The notes under the pieces were generated by a model that had not been told where the DNA came from, did not search any database, and saw only the letters and a program-made list of their open reading frames with translations. A stretch of 64,000 bases of DNA from Bugulina stolonifera. Lineage: Eukaryota > Bryozoa > Gymnolaemata > Cheilostomatida > Bugulidae. Both the position numbers and the translations under genes were made by a program. The DNA lies in NCBI GenBank assembly GCA_935421135.1, contig OW285193.1, positions 9,170,496 to 9,234,495 of the forward strand, read 5' to 3'. Positions 12,204 through 24,355 of the stretch are shown here, piece after piece. Within the stretch, counting starts at the first letter, position 1. Every line of letters starts with the position of its first letter.

Positions 12204-12310
12204 AAAGAAAACCTGGGGACAATCAAGAGACATAGTTCAGCCTGATGTTGAAATGCTAAAAATTTGCATCGGTTTTACTTGTAAATCTTTCAAATCTAAT
12301 TTCTACCAGT

Positions 12311-12355
12311 AATAAAACCATTGTATTAATGAATGATTATTTACACATATTTATT
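12311..12355. terminator. Facing poly(A) signals of two convergent genes
   Basis: AATAAA on the plus strand at 12311-12316 serves the sushi-protein gene. AATAAA on the minus strand at 12350-12355 is placed for taxilin. The two signals face each other, so the transcripts probably overlap by a few tens of bases at their 3' ends. Confidence 0.6.
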
Positions 12356-12538
12356 GTAATAAATCAAATATTCCAGTTACAAAATAGCTACACACAATCA
12401 CTCAGCATAATAAATGAGAAGATGGTTCAAGCAAACATAAGTTAGAATATAATCAAGTCAACAGATGCCCTACAATGGCAAGATAGTCGGTATCAAATGT
12501 CACATGGTAGACATGTCACATGGTCTCCATGTCTTAAG

Positions 12539-15500
12539 TTATTCTGTTGCCTCAATAGCAGTGGGCTGTGATTGGACAGTATCATCGGCAGATAATCTCA
12601 TATCTTGTATTTTTGCAGCCATTTTATCTTCAGCATCTACAAATCGTACAGAATCATTAACACAAACCAAACACAATGGGTGAAGGAGTGGAATTTATAA
12701 TGGGTAGGATACGTTCAATATCTTTAATGGCCACTAGCGTCCAATTTTACTTTATTACTAGATACGATGTACATGTACTTATATTATATGTATGTGTAGT
12801 TGGTAGCAGCCTAGCCATGAACAAATAAATGGATAATCATGTGATACCCACTTGCTAGTATAACTTCAGTCATCTAATCCCAGCATATGCGCAGAGAGTG
12901 ATCTCTTACGTACTGATAGTGTCAGTATAATATTATGCAGTATGTACATGTATATTAGAAATAGATGCCCCCTACATGTACCTTTAACTTCACCATCAGG
13001 GAGATCGGGGTCATTTGAGTTACTCTCAGAGTTCCCGTTTTCACCATTCACTTCCTGGTCATCTGCACTTTGACCTATAGCTTGAGGACGAACAGTATTT
13101 ACTGGATCCAAACTAGTTTTAGCACCCTAAAACCATACACATGAGTTAGTATCCATTCCCTGTTGCTCACAAACATGTGCTGAGGTTAGACTGCAGTGTA
13201 CGACTGAGATATTCTAATATGCATTGTTGTTAAACAGTTTTTAGCGCTTTCCCATAGCACACCTTCAGAAAAATTTCTTTCATGCTGTTAACAGGACATG
13301 CCCATGTAGTATATACATTATACATGTACATGTAGTATATACATTGTACATGTACATGTAGTATATACATTACATTGTACATGTACATGTAGTATATACA
13401 TTGTACATGTACATGTAGTATATACATTGTACAAGTAAGTATAAACAGAGATCTAACAGAACTAAATTTACTATAAACAGGTGCCCTCGCAGCCCGGGTC
13501 TGATGGCACCACCATCTTTAGCTAGAAAGTGTGCCGATGAGCTCGAGAGGGTTAGTTGTGATCACTAGTCAATAGTTCAGTCGTCCTGGGAATTTTATTA
13601 GCTAATCTATCAGTCAAACATGCCATAAGATACCATACGACTACAGCGAACAGTACAGAACTACATTTACATGATTGTATGTACATGACTGTATAGAGGA
13701 TAGAATACCTTGTCAGCAGAAGAGTTGTCATCCCCCACATGACCATTCTGCACTTTAGTAGTAGTAGCAGTGTCACTAGAGGTATCCTCAGCTGTTGATG
13801 CCACGGGTGGGGACGCGCTGGCACCACCTTCACCATTAGCTCTACTCTGTAATGCTCTACATAAACTCTCCAGTTGCTTGATCTTTTTGGTCTATAGTAA
13901 TGAAACAAATAATAACAATGGTAATTCTATGACTATATAACACAGAGCACTACCTAGGCTTAGTTCACTGCATATTGTGGCGTCAGACATGGAGTATGTG
14001 AACATGATGTAGGTCTGCACATTGGCTACAGTGTGGTTCCTGCAGCCAGTACAAAACAGATAATGAGATCCTAAAAAACTATCTCTAAAGAAGAATGAAT
14101 GAAGATATCGCTGTTAAGCCGGTTTTGCGGACAAGCTACTGAGAGATTACCATTGCATTCAATTGTAATCATTACACTAGTCCCTATCACACCCCTACTA
14201 CATACTGCTAGTCGTTTGTCTATAATCTGTACCTGAGTATCTATAAGCTTCTCATGTAAAGTTTTCTGTTCGACCATCTCCACAAGAGCCTTACTGGTAT
14301 TCTCATACCTCTGCTTGTATGTCATTGACTCCTTCTCCAACTTCTTTATCTTCTTAGACATCTGTGGGAGAAAGAGATTGATCGGTGAGTAAAAGTAATT
14401 ATCACATTAAATGTTTCACATTCTATCAGCGTTCAATTAATTACCTATGAGAGCAACACTAATTAATAGCATGTATGAACAACTAGTTATATCTGTGCTT
14501 TTTTGCTCGTATGGTTGATTTACAGCATATCTGTTGACAATTGCTGCCTTTTGATATAAAGAGGTTGAAATTGATTAAAACGTTATCAAAGTGATATTCG
14601 GGGTAACACCGAGTTCATCATATACAGTATTAACACTATTCCAACTGCTCAGTGTCTTGCCAACCCACCTTCTCCATTTCACTCTTGAAAGCTGCAAACA
14701 CTTCATTACTTTTGTTAAGAGTTGTTTCAAACTCTGCATATTTCTGTGTATAAATCTGTAATTGAGTCTTGAGATGGACTTCTGTCTGTGCCATCGTTTC
14801 CTGTGTAGTCTTGCTCTCTATTAGCTTCTCCAGCAACTGTACAGGGAAGATAACAACTAGTTAGAGTCACTATAATACAGGGGAGATACGACTATAGTCA
14901 CTACAATACAGAGGAAATAATAACTATAGACTATTATAGAGTGATTAAAATACTGGAGAGATATTAAGTTTATAATGCAGAGTAACTATAACACAGGGTA
15001 GGTAGCCTGATGACTAATATTATAGAGTACTACAATACAGGGGAGGTAATAACTAACACCTAGATTAACTATATATACAGGGGAGGTAATAACTAACCAT
15101 CTGTTTCTCAGCTCCTCCCTTTTCCTGTTCCTTCTCAATCATGAGAGTACACTGGCCTAGCTTAGCTTCCAGTAACTGAGTCTCTAGATCTTTCTGTTGT
15201 AACAACTTCTGGATGTGCTGTGATGAAATACAAGACATTATACTACAGTTAATCCAACAAGCTATCTAATAGACTAGGTACATTCTACTACAGCTAATCC
15301 AACAAACTATCTAATAGGCTAGATACATTATAGTTATGATAGCATAGACTAGATACATCATAGTTATGATAGAATAGACTAGATACAGTATAGTTATGAT
15401 AGCATAGACTAGATACTGTATAGTTATGATAGAATAGACTAGATACAGTATAGTTATGATAGAATAGACTAGATACATTATAGTTATGATAGCATAGACT

Positions 15501-18500
15501 AGATACATTACAGTTATGATAGAATAGACTAGATATATTATAGTTATGATAGCATAGACCAGATACATTATAGTTATGATAGAATAGACTAGATATAGTA
15601 TAGTTATGATAGCATAGACCAGATACATTATAGTTATGATAGAATAGACTAGATACCGTATAGTTATGATAGAATAGACTAGATACATTATAGTTATGAT
15701 AGAATAGACTAGATACATTATAGTTATCATAGTGTGCTCATGCACATAACAATATTATTGTTTACAGGTTGTGTTTATCACATGTGTATTAATTACTCTA
15801 ACAATGTGTGAATATACCAGCTAGAGTAGTAGGGGTACATGTACATAGCTATGACTATTCCTTCCATATACTGTACACTGTCCATCACTAATTAATCACT
15901 AATGAACTATAAAACATCTACAGTCTACACTGCTTACTCATACTCTATTATCTACATTATACATCTATTAGTATATCAGTCACATGGGGCTACAGTCATC
16001 CACATCCACACCTACATAGCTTGGTGACACAATAGACTTGGCTACACTCGAGTAGATAACTCCCACTGCCACGATACTGATCACTATATACATGTATATA
16101 GAGTTTATAGACTTACTTCCTCCCGTTTCTCATATTGTTCTAAGAGAGTGTGCAGTTTACCACTCAGCTCTTTGTTGTCCTCTTGCAGCTTGTCATTTCT
16201 CTTACTGTGTGACTCCATCTGTGTCTGTATGTCTCCTATGGTAGTCTGTAACATACACCAGGCAGGTTACCAGGTTATGCATACACCAGGTTACCAGGTT
16301 ATACATACACCAGGTTATACATCCGCTGGGTCTCACGTTATGATGAAAGAGAGATATAATTATGTAGCACTTGGCCTACACTTGATCTACACAGCAGACA
16401 CTTTTTACCTGAAATCTGTTGGAGACCTCTTTTCTTCTTTCCTCTTCCTCTCTCTGTCTAGCCATACTCTCCTCCTAAATGTGTACACAACATGATAATA
16501 GCCTCAGTTCTTACATGCATAGGCCTACACAATATTATAGCCTCAGTTTCTATGTGTGTCCACAACAGAACAATAACCTCAGGGGATATAATAGCCTAGA
16601 CTGCCACAGATAAGTGAGTGAGTATATAACCCAAGTTCTAATCACTATGAAGGGTAGAAGGATGTAATCCAAAGCTATTGCATGAATTCTTATACTTTTT
16701 ACAGCATAGTAAGTTATCATAATGAACAGATATCAAAGGCTTTACGTCATATTACTGCTACAATATATTATTATGGTCTACAGGTACTGTTCATGTAGGC
16801 AGGGTTCCCCATGCTTCCTGTTATAATATTATACACTACCGGTTACCATGGAAACTAATAAATAGCTTTAAGCATTCCACTACAGCTAATCAGGTTTAAT
16901 TCATTATCTTAACAAAGATACTGATTCATGTACTACTGTACATCACACATTACAATCAAACTATATTTGTATCAGGCTATATAGCCTGGCTGGCTATAAT
17001 TTGCCCAGCATATACAAGCATATCTGAAAAGCTTTAATCCTGAAAAAAAGCTTGTCTCAGGCAGCGTGGTAGAAATCTTTATACTGTGTGGTTGTGTTTC
17101 AATGTAAGTATTACTTTTATCCATCTTGCCGTTTGCTGGTGTATTTTTATTTGTATTGTCATATAATTTTAGGAGAAAGCACCATCAATAACTATGGTGT
17201 CAGTGACATTTTAATAATCAATTATAAAAAGTTCACAGCATCTGTTGGTTGCCAAGACTTTCTGGAGCGATTCCAGGATTCTAATACAGTCATTACAGCA
17301 CAGTCGTTATTGTTGATACTTTCTCATTAAAAATCACACTTCATTAAGACACAATCAAACAATATAACAATTTTTACCACACTACTTTTCAGATATATGT
17401 TGCTGAAGGATTCAGCTATACAGTCTTAGCTGCCATTTTTATAATACATTAGTATAACTCCATGAAATAAGGGAGCTTGGGAAACCCTGGGACATGAATT
17501 CCTATTTTCCTAACTCAACACTAGAATAAACACAGTGTAACTGGACACATGCATATGCAACTGTATAAACAAACATGTATATTTATTGAACAAAATGGTG
17601 ATATTGTGTATACTAATTTATGTTTCAGACCTACCTTGACCACCTTATTATGCCTCTGCAGCTCTCTGCACAGACTCTCCAGCTTACTCTTGGCAAGTAT
17701 GAGTTTAGAGTTCTCCGTCTGTAGACTGTCTCTCTCTCTGCTCACCTGGTTCAGTCTCTTAGCGCTGGTCTTCACTGCTGACGCATGCTGCCGGTTCTCG
17801 TCCAGTAAATCCGTGTACTTCTTACACAGAGCTGCCAGCTTCTCCTCAGGGGTGGTCAAGGAGCTGAGGGCTTTCAGCACATATTCTACACGATTATATA
17901 GGATAAAGATGAGTACACCTGCACAGCACTACTACCGGTGTAAACTGTGTTACTACCAGTGTAAACTGTATTACTACCAGTGTAAACTGTATTACTACCA
18001 GTGTAAACTGTATTACTACCAGTGTAAACTGTATTACTACCAGTATAAACTGTATTACTGCCAGTGGAAACTGTATTACTACCAGTGAAAACTGTATTAC
18101 TACCAGTAGAAACTGTATTACTACCAGTGAAAACTGTATTACTACCAGTGTAAACTGTATTACTACCAGTGGTATGGTACAGCGCGTGCAATAACTATCA
18201 CATTTTACTTATTACATCTGATTTTCAAAGACTTGTATCATTTGAAACTTGACATACATGCAGACTAGAATCCTCTGGTCTACATGTGCCACTAGTAGGC
18301 CTATGCATATATGATAATATCCATGGAATTTTAGTTCACACAAAGGTTTAAAATACAATATTTAGCAAATCAACTATATCGTAGATGCAGATATAATGGG
18401 GGATGGCAGGAAAGCTCAGGTCTAGGAGTTGGAATGCGCAATTTGTTCAGTTTGTAGACTGGGAATTATTACTCTCTCAAAGTTCATAATGTTGCAGTAC

Positions 18501-19364
18501 AATTGATTTATATTATAAGTTTTCAGATTTAAGTAAAAACAGCCAGCAGGAGATTACATTTTGACCGACATTCATGTATCAACAGTGATCATATGGTTGG
18601 GTTTACAGAGACTCATTATCAAAGTCCACGGCTACAATTCAGTGTAAACTATCTATCTCGGAGTTATTCAATCTCGAAAATCAATAATTGATTCAAAAAT
18701 TGTTATATAAACCACCAGTCATGCTGTCATACTGTTATCAAAAGACAATCCTACTACTGCTCTGAATGAATACAATATCTCACCCATATTTCTGTCCTCT
18801 CTCTTCTTGAGTTTCCTATCAATAACCGCTGCTGATGTTGCTGCTTGCTCTTTCTTACCCACCTGCTCCTCCAATCGAGGAGAGCTCTCCTTCGAAGATT
18901 CACCTATAACAGGAATATCCACAAGTATAAAAGGGTTAAACGTGCCCGAGTACATGAATAACAGGCAACATCCTATCACGTATAAATACATGCACAGACA
19001 ATATTATTATTATTATGTGCAACCCAACACCCAGCCACTGAATAATATAACTTAAGATATTAAAAACGCAGTAAGAAAACACGTACTGTTTGGGCTAAGG
19101 TATTTAAACTCAAACCTGGACATTGTAGGATACATGAGTTTTAGGCTACATCGTACATGGCCGTTTACTGTTACGACTAGGCTACTCACCACCACTAACT
19201 GCAAGAATCTCTTCACGAGGAGAATGATCACGGGGAGAACTTTCCATTTCTCTTTTATCAGTTTTCACAATGGGCTCTTCTTTAACTATTGGTCTGAGAG
19301 ACTTAGACTGAGATGTACAATCGTTAAAGAGTTCGGTGTTGCCACAAGTAGTCAATGTATCCAT
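12539..19364 (-). CDS. TXLN: Taxilin family coiled-coil protein
   Basis: Eleven exons, in coding order: 19364-19190, 18903-18784, 17885-17635, 16474-16409, 16245-16117, 15217-15098, 14836-14669, 14361-14233, 13891-13709, 13126-12982, 12636-12539. All phases close, giving 527 residues, close to human taxilins. Taxilins bind syntaxins and act in vesicle traffic. Diagnostic blocks include ALSSLTTPEEKLAALCKKY, LAKSKLESLCRELQRHNKVV, MARQREEEERRKEVSNRFQ, LNKSNEVFAAFKSEMEK and MSKKIKKLEKE. The central part is one long coiled coil; both ends are acidic, Ser/Thr-rich and probably disordered. The start is the ATG at 19364; the TTG just upstream is preceded by a stop. Introns carry several minisatellites. 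Which taxilin paralogue it matches cannot be decided by eye. Confidence 0.92.
13305..13430. repeat. Minisatellite of about 26 bp in a taxilin intron
   Basis: About five copies of a unit close to ACATGTAGTATATACATTGT plus linking ACATGT palindromes, in the intron between the last two large taxilin exons. Individual units carry their own small palindromes. Confidence 0.75.
14850..15097. repeat. Degenerate repeats copying a taxilin splice donor
   Basis: The intron after the exon at 15217-15098 contains repeated versions of its own first about 20 bases (minus strand GTTAGTTATTACCTCCCCTG). One near-perfect copy lies about 40 bases into the intron, with more diverged copies further on. Each copy presents a donor-like GTTAGT or related sequence. 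Confidence 0.55.
15331..15720. repeat. 30-bp minisatellite, 13 units, in a taxilin intron
   Basis: Thirteen contiguous 30-base units (core TAGTTATGATAGAATAGACT then AGATACATTA) with a few substitutions and no length change. Because 30 is a multiple of three, the minus strand reads open for over 140 codons as a ten-residue repeat (YLVYSIITIM-like). It lies wholly inside an intron, so this reading is not taken as a gene. Confidence 0.9.
16256..16325. repeat. Short ACACCAGGTTA tandem repeat
   Basis: About three degenerate copies of ACACCAGGTTACCAGGTTAT in the taxilin intron just upstream of the exon at 16245-16117. Confidence 0.6.
17930..18172. repeat. 21-bp minisatellite, about 11 units, in a taxilin intron
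   Basis: Units of 21 bases (ACTACCAGTGTAAACTGTAT and variants) in the taxilin intron between 18784 and 17885. The unit is a multiple of three, so both strands stay open; the minus strand reads as (GSNTVYT)n. No splice or start evidence supports translation. Confidence 0.85.
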
Positions 19365-21493
19365 CAAATTATCATCCACCAATTAAAATCCAGCAATGAT
19401 CACAAATGCTGAAAAGAGAGAATTAACAACATTTAGTAGACTATATTAAAATATAATATAATAAATATAATATAACTCTGGTGCCTATAGCCCAACTAAC
19501 AAAAATTTATCTAAGACACTTTGAGTTTACATTACACCTATGAGTAGTGTCTATAAAATGATTAATTTTGATTTTGATGGTACTAAACACAGTCTTACTG
19601 GGTGTCCCATCACTTGCACATTATATCACCTATCCTGATTAGCCTACTGAACCTAACCGATGACATGATTAAGATTGATGATTGTCTTCAGGATGGATAT
19701 CTATTTATTGTAAGAGTGAAGGCAAAGTCTTGGGTGTATAATTAACTTAATAATACTCTACAACTGTGTGACAAGTGAAGACCAGGTCAGCAGGTTGCGC
19801 ACTCTGTGTTAGACCTACACCTATGGCTATATCATATAGAACAAGTACATCATTCATTCAGGTTATAGGCCTATTAATTAATGTTAGTTAGTGAGCTACT
19901 ATATATTTACATTCAGGCCAAGTATGCTATAAATATATAAAAATAAACACATACTAACCGTTGCTTGTATTAAATATTTATTTAAAATTATATTAATTGT
20001 ATCAATAGAATATTTACTAGGACCTACATCAATATTATTACATTACAACATTAGATTATAATTATTTTATTTATATCAATAATCTAGTGTACAATCAATC
20101 AAAATGAAATTAAAGTATTAAGTATAGTATTAGTTATTTAGTATAGAAATGAAAAGATTAAGAGAAACGTAATATTATACATGTATATAAACATTACATA
20201 AACATTTGTAATTGGTTATTATTTAACAATTTATATTTATTGAAAATCAAATTCTTGATCAAATACATAATAAATATATGTTTGTATTGTTTTATATTTA
20301 TATTTAATACAATTACAATACATGTATTACAAACAATTATTATTTTTTATCTTATGATTACATTATTAATTCACACGGACCAACATAATGAGTCTACAGA
20401 CGCATTTTAGAGAAACAATTGCTAGTAAGACGCATGACACATATTGACTCATTTTGTGGAAGCTGGACGCATAGGCCTATATACTCATTTTGTGGAAGCT
20501 GGACTCATTCATTTGCTACAGTGAGCTGTGCTTTTAACCCAGCCAATAAATAGCCTATGTGGCTTAGCTTAGGCCTCTAAGCATCGTTTACACCTCTAGG
20601 GAGTTGTCATCATTCTGCTAAATATTATATGAAGGTTGGTCTGACAATGTAATAGAATACAGTATGTAGGTAGAAAGTCAGGGTCCATTTAATCAATCTA
20701 GTCAAATTAGGCCTGGTAGCTCACCTAAAGCTAATAATTATAATTATAAAAATATTATTATTTTTATACATCAATCCTAATAGCTATAGTATTCAAAACA
20801 TAAAATTATATGCAATTTGAATTTCGAATTTGGTACAACAAGAGTACAGACAATTTTTTACCATGTCATTTGTACAGACATTATTCAGCAACAGTCCTGA
20901 AAAATTTTCCTTGAACATGTTCGACTCATTTTTATATATTTTCGACTCATTTAGATTTTATTTTTTTTTACAAATTGAAATTTTCATTTTGGTTGGCCAC
21001 CCTGATTAATCAATTTTACTATAACTATAACTATTGTATTTAATGGACTTCTCTAATTCTAATTCCAAAAAGTTTGTTGAAACAGATTTTGAGGTAAAAT
21101 AATTTTGTACTTACGTGTAAGTATGTTTCTAAGACAGAAGACAAAATATGTAGAACTAGAATGTTGGCTCTGTACAAAACCAAGGAAACAAAATGAAAAT
21201 TTGAAGTAAGAACTTGCTTAACCACAAACTGGTACTCAGCATTAAACAAGACTGTTGTTTAACGTTATTTTGGTCTTTAGTTCCGCTCTTTATTTGCTAG
21301 CATAGAGAATCACTATTCCTTCATTTATTCTTAAACCACGGGCTACATTCATTATCAAGTTTGCGACTACCATTGTTAATCTGGTTGCGAGATTCTACAA
21401 TTAATATAGTTGTCCCTTCTTGTCTAAGCGAGAGCACAACTTCTCTGTTAAGCTAAAACCTCCCATCGCTGCAAGTCATGTACATGGTACATG
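19365..21493. other. AT-rich intergenic region upstream of taxilin
   Basis: No exon supported. It holds a 22-bp perfect direct repeat at 20447-20468 and 20483-20504 (ACTCATTTTGTGGAAGCTGG core), long AT-rich tracts at 19970-20360, and hairpin 5 near 21408. Confidence 0.5.
21408..21441. repeat. GTTGTCC-family hairpin 5
   Basis: Arms AGTTGTCCCTTCT (21408-21420) and AGAGCACAACT (21431-21441) pair imperfectly. It lies about 50 bases outside solo LTR copy 2. Confidence 0.55.
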
Positions 21494-22163
21494 TGTAATG
21501 GTTTCTGTGATTTGGTGCGGTCGTCCTTGGACGACTATCGACCCAGAAATGAAGTGCCTATGAGTGGTAATAGGACTTCGCATTACATGAAAGATCGAGC
21601 GGTCTCAGTAGCCCAAGAACTACCAAAGACGACCCATCTGGTCCCAAGTCTGACCTTCAGACTATACAATGAAAGAGAGTGATCCGACCTAGTAGGCGGT
21701 TCGCTAAGCGAATGACCTGACAAAAGGAAGTGAAAATCTCTGTATCAAGTATAGATGTGTCTTTATTGAAAGCCAAGTGTAGACTGAGACAATGAACAGT
21801 AAAACAGTGCCCTTTATATACTGTAGTATAAGGACTTCCGGCCGACGTGACGTCGGGAAAAGACGACGTGTGGTCGTCCGGAAGTTGCGCAACAAGATGG
21901 CCGCCGGAAGCCCGACGGCCGACCCAAAATAGGTCGGGTTCTACAAAAGTTGCTTATAATGGTCCAATTCATGTACAAAATGAATATCAATGGATTCTGA
22001 GAGGTCGGGCCTCTGTACATGGGTATAAAAGGCATTAAAAGACTTAGATATAGTCATATAGTCATGTACAACAATATAGGAGTAAAGTACAAGCAGATAT
22101 ATACATGTATGTGCACACAATAATGAGTGTCAGATGTAAGATACGATTTGGCGTACCATCACA
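21494..22163 (-). mobile_element. Solo LTR, copy 2 (670 bp)
   Basis: Same family as 9674-10338, nearly identical by eye. Ends are TGTAATGG and CCATCACA, flanked by the 4-bp duplication CATG (21490-21493 and 22164-22167). The minus-strand TATA box at 21813-21820 and AATAAA at 21762-21767 keep the LTR promoter/poly(A) order. It points toward taxilin, whose start codon lies about 2.1 kb away. Confidence 0.88.
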
Positions 22164-22309
22164 CATGTATGTGTGCTGGTAAATGGCTGCAGTATTCGAA
22201 GTGGAACAAATGAGGTGGGTACACAGTGCATGCAATCTTACAGATTAGTATTGCATAGCACTATCCTGGCTAGCTATCCACTCAGTCTTCCTTGGACTCA
22301 GTGATTCCT

Positions 22310-22879
22310 TGGACTGATAAAACTCGTTATCTTGGGATAACCCTATAACAGGATTTGAAGTTTGATCAACACATCGCTCAAAAAACAGTCAAAGCAAGCA
22401 GAATACTGGAAGCTATTAAACATACTCTACACTGTGCACCGACCAAAAGTCGATTACTTGCATACACTAGTTTGTGTAGACCAATCCTGGAGTATGCAGA
22501 CACCGTGTGGGATCCAACAAGTAAGCAGACCATTGAATACATAGAAAGGATTCAGTGTAAAGCAGTTCGCTTCATCAGTAATCTAAAGGGACGTGAAAGT
22601 GTCACTGCAGCCAAAAATCTTCTTGGACTAGTACCCCTCGAGTGTAGGAGACGAAATCATCGAATAACTTTACTTCACAAAATTCTCCAAGATGAAGAGA
22701 GCGACAATACACTATCCTCTAGTTACGATGAAATTGTTGAAAGCCGCTCGCAAACAACTATGACAACCAGAGCTGCAGCCAGAGGCGAACTAACATCAAT
22801 TTCTGCCACAACCATTGTATACCATAATAGTTGCCTCCCTCGAACAATCCGAGATATAAGAATTGGCTATCCCGAGTAA
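22310..22879 (+). pseudogene. 5'-truncated non-LTR retrotransposon, C-terminal end of reverse transcriptase ORF
   Basis: The frame reads TDKTRYLGITL, a stop (22346-22348), then QDLKFDQHI and on through RPILEYADTVWDP, KAVRFISNL, LECRRRNHRITLLHKI and SCLPRTIRD to a stop at 22877. This is the conserved region after the polymerase core of LINE ORF2 proteins (ITL..DLKW..HI, RP.LEYA..VWDP, R..RN.RL). The in-frame TAA and missing 5' end make it a dead copy. Its clade was not determined. Confidence 0.85.
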
Positions 22880-24355
22880 AAGTAAATCAGCGATATGCTG
22901 TAGTATTGACCTTTTCACTGTAGCACACTGTTAGTAATGAGGCATTCAACTTGCACAATATGTGATAATAGAATGTTTTATCAACGACGAGTGAGTATAG
23001 TAGCTAAGAAATTACTGAGTTACTAATTATAAATGACAATCAATCAAGCACTCTACCACTACACTACACTAGGGAAAACTAGCTATTAAAATGAGCGTAC
23101 ACGCCTGCTGGCCATATAACCACCAAAATTGAGGTCGGTACACACCGTATACTCCCGTATAACCACACTTGGAACACTGGATGCATGTACAGTACATCAA
23201 CATCTCTTCGTTCAGTTTTAAAAAAATTGTATGATATACCAAGGAGTCCTAATACAAGGAAGGAGGCCAGAAAGGAGTGCATGAGACCTAACTGTTAGTA
23301 GTAACAAGGTAGTAAACAGTAAGAAACTGTCTAGGTTTAGTGCAATAAGAAAACTTCATTGAACAACAGCCTACATGTACTCAATAAAGTTAATCTTTGT
23401 CTGCAGACAACTAAAGTTGCCATGCAGAATTGAGCTACGTAATATAGTAAATCTGGATCCCATCCGAGGTCACAAAATCAAGGCTTTGGACCAAAAGTAC
23501 AAAAGGACTCCGCTTACAAGAATAATAAACTGCCCAAAGGGTAAAACCATGCACGTACAACTACAGGTAGTTCCAGGATTACTAACACTGTATGTAAGTG
23601 TAATTACCAGACATTAGTCATCGTAATAAAGTAAAAGGATGCAACAAAACGTACTAATGCCAAGATATACAATTATCACTACAAGCATTCAAGTGGCAAC
23701 AAAATAATGTGCATTATAGTGTATGTTATTAATTGATGTTACTGTCTCTTGGGGGCAAGCTAGCATGGTGCATAACAGATAACAGAAACAGAGATATACA
23801 CTGAATCGAAGAGAGGTTTTTTTATGCAATATAGAAAAATAACACACAATTCTACAATAAATTATTGTTATTAAAACCATCATTGGAGTAGGAGAGAAAG
23901 GTGGGAAACTGTACTCAATATAATACAAAATCTAAAATATTATACAAATGCACAGGTGAGACTACATTGCTATGGAAGTTACAATAATTTGAATTGAGAT
24001 AACATTTGTAAGTTATGATAATTAATTCTATAATTTAAGTACAATTTACTGTCATACAGGTATATTACAAAGTACAAATAAAATATGCTTCTGGTATTAC
24101 TTTGAGGCTCTGTGCAGCACAAACAGAGTTGTCTTTCCTCTGTTTCCAGGAGAGAGGACAACTTCCATTATACTAATAATAGCAGTATTAGAAAATCATG
24201 TTTTGTCTCTGCAGGTGTAATGTTTCCAATGCTACCTCTTAGTCTATTTGGATCACTTTATAAGCTATAATACATCATGTATCAATATTGCTGCATAAAA
24301 TAGAAATTAATCTCCATTGTACAGTATAATCATGTGCATACGTTGTAAAGTCCAA
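22880..24355. other. Intergenic region with one unassigned possible exon
   Basis: At 23415-23572 (+) a frame reads like coding sequence (LRNIVNLDPIRGHKIKALDQ then KYKRTPLTRIINCPKGKTMH) between an acceptor-like TTTGTCTGCAG and a donor-like CAGGTAGTT. I recognise no family and found no partner exons; it may be a transposon or gene remnant. Hairpin 6 lies at 24127-24164. The rest is AT-rich. Confidence 0.35.
24127..24164. repeat. GTTGTCC-family hairpin 6
   Basis: Arms AGTTGTCTTTCCTCTG and GAGAGAGGACAACTT with a loop of about seven bases. It is about 190 bases past the stop codon of the minus-strand sulfotransferase, so possibly within its 3' UTR. Confidence 0.65.

Noticed and set aside
11914..12312. 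132-codon second frame in the last exon of the sushi gene
   Set aside because: Splice phase from the membrane-segment exon selects the other frame; this one stays open because the tail is repetitive and A-rich.
15311..15745. 144-codon minus-strand frame of ten-residue repeats
   Set aside because: It is the 30-bp minisatellite inside a taxilin intron; unit length keeps the frame open without selection.
17549..18088. 179-codon plus-strand frame
   Set aside because: It runs antisense across a firm taxilin exon and into the 21-bp minisatellite.
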